Positions 1 to 5,243 of a DNA stretch of 6,532 nt are shown here, in pieces. How positions within the stretch are numbered: the stretch's first letter is position 1; every line of letters begins with the position of its first letter. The notes below the pieces were generated by a model. It was given only the letters and a program-made list of their open reading frames with translations, had not been told where the DNA came from and did no database searches. This DNA is from Planctomycetota bacterium (GTDB taxonomy: Bacteria > Planctomycetota > MHYJ01 > JACQXL01), in NCBI GenBank assembly GCA_016208805.1, contig JACQXL010000251.1:1-6532 (forward strand), given 5' to 3'. The position numbers were made by a program, and so were the translations under genes.

Positions 1-2201
1 ATATCGCCGGTTAAAAGAAGCGATTTATCGCCATACGTAATGCGGAGAACCACCGAAAGGTCATTGCCATCAGCCCGAAGTTTCTTTTCGGGCGCAAACG
101 CATCTGTCGCCGGCGGGCCCAACACCTCAATTTTAACACTATCCGTTTCCATTAAAACATCTCCCCGGCGGGCTTTAATTACCGGAATTCCATTAAGATA
201 AAACGATTTGAGTATACCTTCACCGGTATCCGAATGCGTGAACCAGTCGCTGATAACGACTTGCTTTATCCTGAACCGTTCCAGCAGAGACGGTACGGCG
301 TTGATATGGTCGTTGTGCGAATGGGAAAGTACCAGCGTATCAATCCTGGTGATGCCTTTATACCAAAGAAATGGGCTGATTACTCCTTTGCCAATATCGT
401 AAGAACCTGACGTGCCGGCATCATATAACAAGTTGGTGCCATCGGGAAACTCCACAAAGAAACTACTTCCCTGCCGGACATCAAGCATTGTCAGCGTTAA
501 ATCATCTGAATGACTAAAGCGTACAGGTATCAAAACGACTATAACCCATCCCAGGAAAAACAATAATATCTCACCACTTAAAACCGGTACCAACCGCTGA
601 TAACGCACAGTGATATAGGATTTAATATAATATAACCCGAAAGTTGCGTAATATATTAACAATACCCATAACGGCATATCCGGCAGATAAAAATATGCAC
701 CAGGCAAACCGGCCAGTAATTCCGCAGAAACGAACATCGCTTTGAGTAATGCGCTAATCACGGGCGCTATCAGCGAACCGAGTCCGATAACGGAAAAGGC
801 AAGGAATATCAAACCGGTAACCAATACCAAAAATACTATGGGGATAACAATCAGGTTGGAAACAAGAAATACCGGAGTAAGGATATGGAAATATGCTATC
901 ACCAGTGGCATACTGGCCAGCCAGGCCGATGAGGAAATTGCTATATTATTAAATAGATATAACTTTAACCAGCGAATAATCCGCTCCGGAAACGTCAGCG
1001 GGATGAGATTATCTAAGTCTTTATCGCCTTTTGGAAAGAACCGCATTATCTCCGGCCCAAGTATAATTATGCCCAATACACACAGGAACGAAAGTTGGAA
1101 CCCGATATCAAATATCTCATTCGGATTATATAGCAACAGCAACAACGCTGCCAGGGCGGTGCTGTTCATCGTATCATTTTTGCGATTGACCAACTCAGAC
1201 CCGAAAAACACCACCACCATTATCGCCGAGCGTACCACCGGCATATTAAAACCGGTCAGGGCAGTATACAAAATAGCAACGATAATAACCAAAATATGCC
1301 GCACGGACAGCCTCAAACCCGCCAGGGTAAATAGCCAATAGAAAATTCCTATCACCAAGGCAATATGCAGACCGCTTACGGAAAGGATATGAACCGTGCC
1401 GGTTTTGCGGAAAACATCCTCTGTCTCATCCGGCACATCAGTGCGTTTGCCCAAAATCAGCGCATTGAGAACATCGGCATCATCCGGATTGTTAATATGC
1501 TTTTTAATCTGGCCGTTAAAATACTCCCTGACCTGATTAATGAAACCGATGAATGGATTACCCTGTTTGCGCGTTATTATCCGAATATCTTCTGCGCTTT
1601 TAATCGCCAATGTCTTATAAATACCGTGTCGCGTCAGATGTCGCCGGTAATCAAACTGGCCATAATTAGTGGGTGGCCGGGGACTGCGGATTATTCCCGA
1701 TATCACTACTTTATCGCCATAGGTCGGAGTTATCGAGAAACTATTACAGTTATAGAAATTAATCTTAATCAAACCGGTCGTATCAGTATCGGACACCGTT
1801 TCCGCATTTACAATAAATGCCCCGCTGATTTGAGAAGGACCTGTTCCAGATTTCCCAAATATAATCGGTTCTTCTATAACTATACCGGTCAGGCTGATAG
1901 ATGCTGTCGCCAACTGCAGATTTTTAATGTGCTGGGCCGGAACCTCACGGGTCTTGTCAAGTCGTAACGCACCGGCAGATAAACCCAATATCAAAACAAT
2001 TATCATTTTGACTGGATGAAGCGCCTTTAGAAAATATAATAACGGGAAACAAACGGCGCTTACAGCAAAAGCCCAAAAGCAGAAACTATTTGATGCAATT
2101 TTGTCATCGGCCAGGATAATCCCAATAATAAACGCAACGGTTATCGGAACGAGCGGGCGGGGCGGCGCCGGATGCGGTTTTAACGGAGTGATTTCAACCA
2201 T
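1..2201 (-). CDS. comEC: ComEC/Rec2-family DNA-uptake channel protein, C-terminus cut by window edge
   Basis: Inner-membrane channel that passes single-stranded DNA into the cytoplasm during natural transformation (family knowledge). I translated 733 uninterrupted codons from the ATG at 2201; an in-frame TAA lies directly before it, so no earlier start is possible. Residues about 20-80 are hydrophobic. Residues about 100-200 form the N-terminal soluble (DUF4131/OB-like) domain, ending in NYGQFDYRRHL. The Competence domain follows, with HILSVSGLHIALV (271-283), YTALTGFNMPVVRSAIM (312-328), DIGFQLSFLCVLGI (365-378) and many membrane segments. From about 570 there is a metallo-beta-lactamase domain with DVRQG, YDAG, the metal motif HSHNDH (627-632) and GNDLSVVL...LLLTGD at the edge. 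The family DVGQGD motif is altered to DVRQGS. No strong Shine-Dalgarno is visible. It is the last visible gene of the minus-strand block. Other competence genes are not in view, so actual transformability is unknown. Confidence 0.95.
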   Translation of the reverse strand, partial: MVEITPLKPHPAPPRPLVPITVAFIIGIILADDKIASNSFCFWAFAVSAVCFPLLYFLKALHPVKMIIVLILGLSAGALRLDKTREVPAQHIKNLQLATASISLTGIVIEEPIIFGKSGTGPSQISGAFIVNAETVSDTDTTGLIKINFYNCNSFSITPTYGDKVVISGIIRSPRPPTNYGQFDYRRHLTRHGIYKTLAIKSAEDIRIITRKQGNPFIGFINQVREYFNGQIKKHINNPDDADVLNALILGKRTDVPDETEDVFRKTGTVHILSVSGLHIALVIGIFYWLFTLAGLRLSVRHILVIIVAILYTALTGFNMPVVRSAIMVVVFFGSELVNRKNDTMNSTALAALLLLLYNPNEIFDIGFQLSFLCVLGIIILGPEIMRFFPKGDKDLDNLIPLTFPERIIRWLKLYLFNNIAISSSAWLASMPLVIAYFHILTPVFLVSNLIVIPIVFLVLVTGLIFLAFSVIGLGSLIAPVISALLKAMFVSAELLAGLPGAYFYLPDMPLWVLLIYYATFGLYYIKSYITVRYQRLVPVLSGEILLFFLGWVIVVLIPVRFSHSDDLTLTMLDVRQGSSFFVEFPDGTNLLYDAGTSGSYDIGKGVISPFLWYKGITRIDTLVLSHSHNDHINAVPSLLERFRIKQVVISDWFTHSDTGEGILKSFYLNGIPVIKARRGDVLMETDSVKIEVLGPPATDAFAPEKKLRADGNDLSVVLRITYGDKSLLLTGD

Positions 2202-2219
2202 TTAACAGGCGAATCCCTG

Positions 2220-2236
2220 ACGGGCTAACTGCCCGT
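2220..2236 (-). other. Small hairpin in the comEC leader
   Basis: ACGGGC and GCCCGT form a perfect 6-bp stem around a 5-nt loop, about 18 nt before the comEC start on the minus strand. No T-tract follows, so it is not a standard terminator. It could affect comEC translation or mark the tRNA 3'-processing side of the spacer. The stem is short and could be chance. The rest of the 2202-2278 spacer shows nothing else that I can support. Confidence 0.25.
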
Positions 2237-2278
2237 AATTCACGGAGTTTATCTTGCTGGGCATCAAACGGATAGTAA

Positions 2279-2354
2279 TCGGGGCGGCCAGATTTGAACT
2301 GGCGACCTCCTGCTCCCAAGGCAGGCGCGCTAAACCAGACTGCGCTACGCCCCG
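2279..2354 (-). tRNA. tRNA-Pro (anticodon UGG)
   Basis: Complete 76-nt cloverleaf on the minus strand. The acceptor stem is CGGGGCG/CGCCCCG with discriminator A. The D arm is GCGC...GCGC, the anticodon stem CCTGC/GCAGG has loop CTTGGGA (anticodon TGG), and the T arm GCCAG/CTGGC has loop TTCAAAT. CCA is not encoded. UGG reads most or all proline codons. The gene begins only 18 nt after the ridA stop, so it probably matures from a ridA-tRNA-comEC transcript. Confidence 0.97.
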
Positions 2355-2372
2355 GTCTTGACCTGCCGGCGT

Positions 2373-2762
2373 TTATCTTGGCGGAATTACGGCAATGGCA
2401 TCTATTTCTATTTTTACATCTTTGGGTAAGCGTGCCACCTCTACGGTTGCCCGGGCGGGCGGGTCGTGCGTGAAATATTGCTTGTAAACCTCGTTCATTG
2501 CAGTAAACTCGTTGATGTCCTTTATATACACGGTGGTTTTTACGATGTTCTGCATTGTCCCGCCGGCCTTTTCTACTATGGCCTTGAGGTTATTCAGAAC
2601 CTGTTCGGTTTGTTTGGATATGTTGTCGCTTATGATTTTATCGGTGGCCGGGTCAATCGGAATCTGCCCGGAAACAAAGAGCCATCCATTCGTCAGAACT
2701 GCCTGCGAATAAGGCCCGATGGCGACCGGGGCATGCGACGTGCTGATAATTGATTTGGTCAT
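2373..2762 (-). CDS. ridA: RidA-family reactive enamine/imine deaminase
   Basis: Cytoplasmic RidA (YjgF/YER057c/UK114 family), expected to be a homotrimer that hydrolyses reactive enamines/imines such as 2-aminoacrylate released by PLP enzymes (family knowledge). The 129-residue product has the usual length. It shows IGPYSQAV (15-22), FVSGQIPIDPATD (29-41), QVLNNLKAIVEKAG (54-67), KTTVYIKDINEFTAMNEVY (75-93) and PPARATVEVARLPKD (101-115). Arg104 and Glu119 correspond to the catalytic-site Arg and Glu of canonical RidA. The frame stays open upstream to 2816, but that part is read-through of the neighbouring tRNA. The ATG at 2762 matches the family N-terminus and has a good ribosome site. It sits between two proline tRNA genes on the same strand and shows no missing key residue. 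Confidence 0.96.
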   Translation of the reverse strand: MTKSIISTSHAPVAIGPYSQAVLTNGWLFVSGQIPIDPATDKIISDNISKQTEQVLNNLKAIVEKAGGTMQNIVKTTVYIKDINEFTAMNEVYKQYFTHDPPARATVEVARLPKDVKIEIDAIAVIPPR

Positions 2763-2772
2763 AATATCAGGA

Positions 2773-2780
2773 CTTCCTTT
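2773..2780 (-). promoter_or_regulatory. ridA ribosome binding site
   Basis: AAAGGAAG on the minus strand lies 10 nt before the ATG at 2762. It supports this start over an upstream in-frame one that would overlap tRNA-Pro(CGG). Confidence 0.7.
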
Positions 2781-2792
2781 CAAGCATTGAAA

Positions 2793-2868
2793 TCGGGGCG
2801 AGTGGATTTGAACCACCGACCTCTTGGTCCCGAACCAAGCGCTCTAAACCAAGCTGAGCCACGCCCCG
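2793..2868 (-). tRNA. tRNA-Pro (anticodon CGG)
   Basis: Complete 76-nt cloverleaf on the minus strand. It has the same CGGGGCG/CGCCCCG acceptor stem and discriminator A as the other proline tRNA. The D arm is GCTC...GAGC, the anticodon stem CTTGG/CCAAG has loop TTCGGGA (anticodon CGG), and the T arm GGTGG/CCACT has loop TTCAAAT with one G-T pair. CCA is not encoded. It serves CCG codons. Its 5' end is 11 nt after the stop of the VWA gene and its 3' end is 30 nt before ridA, so cotranscription is likely. Confidence 0.97.
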
Positions 2869-2879
2869 TTATTTGCCGG

Positions 2880-4196
2880 TTAAAACTCCTTGTACACCCC
2901 GCCGTTCTCTTCGGCCAACTGCCTCAACAATTGCGCATCCGGCGTTAACATCTCGCCTTCGTTTGTCAATGCGCCTAAAGCAACGGTATTTATCTTTATC
3001 TTGCGGGTCTGGTTAAGCGTTCTGATAGCCGCCAGTATCTCATCACGGACTTTGTATTTGCCCCGGTTGGGCGTACCATCGCTCATCAGGCAGATAGTAT
3101 ACGGTGACAGCGTCCCGCTGGTGGAAATCGCTTTCTGGGTAGACGCACCGGTTAACGCCATTTCCAAAGCATCATAGATATTGGTGTAATCACCCAATTT
3201 CAATTCATCAATCCATTTAATGGCCTTGTCCTTATATTCGCTAATCGGCACCAGATTCTCCTGCCACCTCTGAACCTTATCGGAATAGGCAATGATATTG
3301 AATCTTAACGGCTTCCTGGATTTCGCCATCATTTCAACCGTATTTTTCAATTCCCTCTGTAATGCCTCTATCCTAGTCGCGCCGTCTTTGACGTGCCCCA
3401 TCTTCATTGAGAGACTCAGGTCAACCACAAAAATAACATCACTGTCAATCTTGATATCAAAGAACGCGACGGTCATATTTTTATCTTTGTCGTCGGCCGC
3501 GGAAGTGGGAGCGGTCTGGGAAATTTTGCTAATTGCTTCGGTGATATCGGTGACCATTCGCCCCTTTTCTTCGCCGCGCCGCTTCTGCAATGCATCAATC
3601 GCCTTTTGCTTGCCGGCATCGTCCTTGACCCGGCTCAGGTAATTTATGGCGCTGGCCCTGACCTCCCAGTATTTATTATTCAGCGCATCAATCACTTTAT
3701 CCAGCGCTTCAGGCGGATTAGCATCAGCCAACGCATCTATGGCGGCTATCTTGGTAAGCGAATCGCTGCTGGAAACGAACTCCAGCAAAACCGCCTGTGC
3801 CTCAGGTGTATTTACTTTACTCAGTGCTTTTATCAGGACAATCTTGCCGGGCGGCTGGGTCTTTTTGGTAGATGAAACCAGTTCCTTTATCGCATCCGCA
3901 TCGGTTAATCTGCCTAAAGTCACAGCGATGATGTCCAGCACCAGCGGTTCATTCTCTTTCAGTTCCCTGGGTATGGCCTTATCAACCAGCGTCTTAACCA
4001 CGCCCGGATGGTCAGTCTCGCCCAGTTTCCGGATAGCCACGTCCCGCTCGCCGGCATTCTGTGCCTTGGAATACCCGTCATTAAACATCTGCTGACGGTC
4101 TTTGAACTCATTATCAGATACCTTTGCCGATACCATTATCACACAGGCCAAACTCAGGAGCAAACTCAACAGCATTACCGACCACTTATTTACCAT
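2880..4196 (-). CDS. Exported HEAT-repeat / von Willebrand factor A domain protein
   Basis: 438 residues. The N-terminus (MVNKWS, a leucine-rich hydrophobic stretch at 8-22, then VSAK) is a Sec-type signal peptide with likely cleavage near residue 24. A Cys18 inside the hydrophobic core raises a lipoprotein alternative, but the lipobox is poor. Residues about 45-225 are helical, with HEAT/PBS-lyase-like units such as KIAAIDALADANPPEALDKV and WEVRASAINYLSRV, which usually act as protein-binding scaffolds. Residues about 252-438 are a VWA domain with a complete metal-ion adhesion site: D259-L-S261-L-S263, Thr338 in GDYTN, and Asp373 in MSDGTPNRG. Binding of a partner through a divalent metal is therefore plausible, but the partner is unknown. 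A strong GGAGGTG site 4 nt before the ATG fixes the start. It heads the minus-strand block behind a long structured leader. The protein ends right after the VWA domain, with no C-terminal anchor. Confidence 0.9.
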   Translation of the reverse strand: MVNKWSVMLLSLLLSLACVIMVSAKVSDNEFKDRQQMFNDGYSKAQNAGERDVAIRKLGETDHPGVVKTLVDKAIPRELKENEPLVLDIIAVTLGRLTDADAIKELVSSTKKTQPPGKIVLIKALSKVNTPEAQAVLLEFVSSSDSLTKIAAIDALADANPPEALDKVIDALNNKYWEVRASAINYLSRVKDDAGKQKAIDALQKRRGEEKGRMVTDITEAISKISQTAPTSAADDKDKNMTVAFFDIKIDSDVIFVVDLSLSMKMGHVKDGATRIEALQRELKNTVEMMAKSRKPLRFNIIAYSDKVQRWQENLVPISEYKDKAIKWIDELKLGDYTNIYDALEMALTGASTQKAISTSGTLSPYTICLMSDGTPNRGKYKVRDEILAAIRTLNQTRKIKINTVALGALTNEGEMLTPDAQLLRQLAEENGGVYKEF

Positions 4197-4224
4197 AAAG
4201 CACCTCCACTAACCACAGATTAAC

Positions 4225-4287
4225 ATAGTGTGGCAGTTTGACCCCGCCCTTTCGGTCGGAAAGGGCGGGGGAATTACTGCCAACTAT
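4225..4287 (-). other. Long GC-rich bulged stem-loop (leader domain 2)
   Basis: The outer helix pairs ATAGT (4225-4229) and TGGCAGT (4231-4237) with ACTGCCA (4276-4282) and ACTAT (4283-4287), leaving G4230 bulged. A 4x5-nt internal loop follows. The apical stem is a perfect 12-bp helix, CCCCGCCCTTTC (4242-4253) with GAAAGGGCGGGG (4259-4270), around a 5-nt loop. In total 24 base pairs lie within 63 nt, well beyond chance. Confidence 0.75.
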
Positions 4288-4364
4288 ACTGGGCTGCCCT
4301 AAAGGTGGTACAGCCTATCTCCTTTAGGATGGACCATAACTCGCTCTGCTCTAACAGCCCAAGT
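4288..4364 (-). other. Stem-loop domain with internal hairpin (leader domain 1)
   Basis: The closing helix pairs ACT (4288-4290) and GGGCTG (4291-4296) with CAGCCC (4355-4360) and AGT (4362-4364), with A4361 bulged. Inside it, CCTAAAGG (4298-4305) pairs perfectly with CCTTTAGG (4321-4328) around a 15-nt loop. The 26-nt strand 4329-4354 is largely unpaired. On the minus strand its TGGT (within 4330-4338) could pair with ACCA in the 15-nt loop to form a pseudoknot; that last step is speculative. Confidence 0.65.
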
Positions 4365-4368
4365 ACGG

Positions 4369-4374
4369 ATTATA
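4369..4374 (-). promoter_or_regulatory. -10 box of the minus-strand promoter for the VWA/tRNA/ridA block
   Basis: A perfect TATAAT on the minus strand, with predicted +1 near 4362, right at the base of the first leader stem. The -35 region (about 4391-4397) is poor, so an activator or an alternative sigma factor may be needed. That the predicted start falls exactly at the edge of the RNA structure is the main support. Confidence 0.45.
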
Positions 4375-4394
4375 AGAATTAACACTGACTAAAT

Positions 4395-4412
4395 CCGCAG
4401 TATCGGCGGTTT
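4395..4412. other. Small hairpin in the intergenic region upstream of rnpA
   Basis: CCGC (4395-4398) pairs with GCGG (4406-4409) around a 7-nt loop, followed on the plus strand by TTTATT. An AAA (4391-4393) on the other side can extend the stem across a bulged T. It could be a weak terminator for any plus-strand transcript crossing this region, but the stem is marginal. Confidence 0.2.
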
Positions 4413-4453
4413 ATTCTAATATACATCCCTTTTTATCACTGTCAAGATTATAT

Positions 4454-4481
4454 TGCTTATCCAGAAAATAATTGGTATTTT
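4454..4481 (+). promoter_or_regulatory. Candidate rnpA promoter, leaderless arrangement
   Basis: TTGCTT (4454-4459), a 16-bp spacer and TATTTT (4476-4481) form a moderate sigma70-type promoter. Counting from the -10 box places +1 at 4488, the A of the rnpA ATG. No Shine-Dalgarno precedes that ATG, which fits a leaderless mRNA. Both boxes deviate from consensus, so this is tentative. Confidence 0.4.
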
Positions 4482-4487
4482 CATCAT

Positions 4488-4817
4488 ATGAAGTTATATG
4501 GCTTGAGTAAAAAGGAACGGGTGGTCAAGGACAAAGACTTTGAAGCGGTTTATAAAAAAGGCAAACGTATCGGCAACAACACCCTGTTTATGCGGATACT
4601 TCCCAACGGCCTTGATTATGCCCGGCTCGGTATTATTGTCAGCAAGAAAGAGGTCCGCAACGCTACGGACCGCAACCGGCTCAAACGGCTGATTCGTGAG
4701 GCATTCCGGCTGAGCAAACGCCAACTGTCCAAGGGCATTGATGTACTCGTAGGTCCACGCCGACCAGAATTGACCCTGGCCGAGGTTAAGGCCGCCTTAT
4801 TAAAACTATTGGCATGA
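4488..4817 (+). CDS. rnpA: Ribonuclease P protein component
   Basis: The small basic protein subunit of RNase P, which binds the catalytic RNA and helps cleave the 5' leader from pre-tRNAs (family knowledge). Its 109 residues match the family. The N-terminal LSKKERVVKDKDFEAVYKKG (6-25) is the usual opening, the strand LGIIVSKKEV spans 47-56, and the RNR signature helix DRNRLKRLIREAFR spans 61-74, with Arg62-Asn63-Arg64 intact. The ATG at 4488 gives the expected short N-terminus but lacks a ribosome site. Its TGA overlaps the ATG of yidD (ATGA), a typical translational-coupling arrangement. rpmH, the usual upstream neighbour in bacteria, is not in the 291 nt before it. The two tRNA genes nearby are unrelated to its function beyond being substrates. 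Confidence 0.96.
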   Translation: MKLYGLSKKERVVKDKDFEAVYKKGKRIGNNTLFMRILPNGLDYARLGIIVSKKEVRNATDRNRLKRLIREAFRLSKRQLSKGIDVLVGPRRPELTLAEVKAALLKLLA

Positions 4818-5167
4818 ACAAACTCATTAACAGAGTGTCCCAAAAGTGTCATTGCGAGGAGCGGAGCGACGAAGCAATCTCGTATTCCCCGCATAAAATA
4901 GAGATTGCCACGCTCCCTTCGGTCGCTCGCAATGACAGAATGAGGCTTTTTAGACACCCTGTTAAACATCTGATTATCGGTCTAATCAGGTTCTACCAGG
5001 TGATGCTCTCGCCCCTGCACGGACCGTCCTGTCGGTTTCAACCGACCTGCTCGCAATATTTCATCCAGGCCGTGGAAAAGAAAGGCGTCTTCTTAGGAAT
5101 GCTTTACGGAATCTGGCGCGTATTGAGATGCAATCCGCTGGGCGGCAGCGGATACGACCCGGTCTAA
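4814..5167 (+). CDS. yidD: YidD membrane protein insertion efficiency factor with in-frame repeat insertion
   Basis: YidD is a small membrane-associated protein that assists YidC-dependent insertion of inner-membrane proteins (family knowledge). Residues 51-117 are a textbook YidD: KHLIIGLIRFYQVMLSP, then GPSCRFQPTCSQYFIQAVE with the conserved cysteines (73, 79), GVFLGMLYGIWRVLRCNPL with Cys106, and terminal GGSGYDPV. The protein is 117 residues where the family has about 70-85. The surplus, residues 6-50, is encoded by a palindromic element and contains CHCEERSDEAIS, a translation of a common dispersed repeat. Removing 45 codons gives MNKLIKHLIIGLIRFYQ, a normal start. The ATG at 4814 overlaps the rnpA stop, so translation is probably coupled. 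Met43 inside the insertion (4940) is an alternative start that would give 75 residues, but no ribosome site precedes it. Confidence 0.92.
   Translation: MNKLINRVSQKCHCEERSDEAISYSPHKIEIATLPSVARNDRMRLFRHPVKHLIIGLIRFYQVMLSPLHGPSCRFQPTCSQYFIQAVEKKGVFLGMLYGIWRVLRCNPLGGSGYDPV
4827..4965. mobile_element. MITE-like palindromic element inserted in yidD, TTAA-flanked
   Basis: Terminal inverted repeats at 4827-4846 and 4946-4965 match at 17 of 20 positions (TTAACAG-R-GTGTC-NN-AAAAG). Inside lies a second palindrome: GTCATTGCGAG (4848-4858) mirrors CTCGCAATGAC (4926-4936), and GCAATCTC (4874-4881) mirrors GAGATTGC (4901-4908), around a 19-nt loop. TTAA occurs at both ends (4827-4830 and 4962-4965), so the net insertion is 135 bp if TTAA, or the TA within it, is the duplicated target. 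It has no transposase and must have been moved in trans. The core resembles a repeat that I recall from many bacterial genomes, where it is mistranslated as CHCEERSDEAI or SVIASDRRERGN; that recollection is unchecked here. Confidence 0.85.
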
Positions 5168-5171
5168 TCCG

Positions 5172-5236
5172 CCCCGCACATAACTCGCATCAGGCCTATT
5201 GGCCTGCCGTCAGGCTAATGCAAGTTATGTGCGGGG
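5172..5236. terminator. Long hairpin between convergent yidD and nrdR, likely bidirectional terminator
   Basis: CCCCGCACATAACT (5172-5185) pairs perfectly with AGTTATGTGCGGGG (5223-5236). After one C/A mismatch, GCAT pairs with ATGC, and an inner CAGGCC/GGCCTG hairpin (5191-5206) sits at the tip. It starts 4 nt after the yidD stop and ends 7 nt before the nrdR stop. Neither side has a proper T-tract, so it may work with Rho, as an RNA 3'-end stabiliser, or be a repeat-derived palindrome. Confidence 0.6.
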
Positions 5237-5243
5237 TCTGTGG

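Larger units (their letters stand above)
4197..4364 (-). promoter_or_regulatory. Structured 5' leader of the VWA mRNA (candidate novel RNA element)
   Basis: A predicted minus-strand transcript starting at about 4362-4364 has a leader of about 168 nt, made mostly of two nested stem-loop domains (4288-4364 and 4225-4287). These are followed by a single-stranded purine-rich stretch with the GGAGGTG ribosome site. No T-tract follows either hairpin, so regulation, if any, would more likely be translational or by mRNA stability. I compared it by eye with the conserved motifs of common riboswitches, RNase P RNA, SRP RNA, tmRNA and 6S RNA and found no convincing match. Orientation is inferred from the -10 box; pairing alone cannot decide the strand. 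Confidence 0.5.

Noticed and set aside
742..1967. Two plus-strand open frames of about 200 codons each (742-1341 and 1365-1967).
   Set aside because: They lie antisense to the clear ComEC coding sequence and have no recognisable domains; they are shadow frames.
2197..2280. Open minus-strand frame after tRNA-Pro(UGG) reading DYYPFDAQQDKLRELRAVSP and ending at a TGA over the comEC start.
   Set aside because: Only 28 codons and no start codon outside the tRNA. An open stretch of this length is expected by chance, so neither a gene nor a gene remnant can be claimed.
2763..2816. N-terminal extension of ridA (18 residues before MTKS).
   Set aside because: It is read-through of the 3' half of tRNA-Pro(CGG); the downstream ATG has a ribosome site and matches the family start.
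4301..4316. Plus-strand sequence AAGGTGGTACAGCC resembles the T-box riboswitch core (AGGGTGGnACCGCG).
   Set aside because: Ten of 13 informative positions match, but the second antiterminator helix is missing, no Stem I with AGTA/specifier loop is seen upstream, no terminator follows, and the downstream gene rnpA is not a usual T-box target.
4220..4382. TTAA at 4220 and 4379 with TTAACATAGTGT at the left end, resembling the terminal repeat of the yidD element (TTAACAGAGTGT).
   Set aside because: The right end has no matching inverted repeat, so a second MITE cannot be supported. A short shared string in AT-rich DNA may be chance.
4616..4969. Minus-strand 117-codon open frame across yidD and rnpA containing SVIASDRRERGN.
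   Set aside because: This is the reverse translation of the palindromic element plus antisense rnpA, not a gene.
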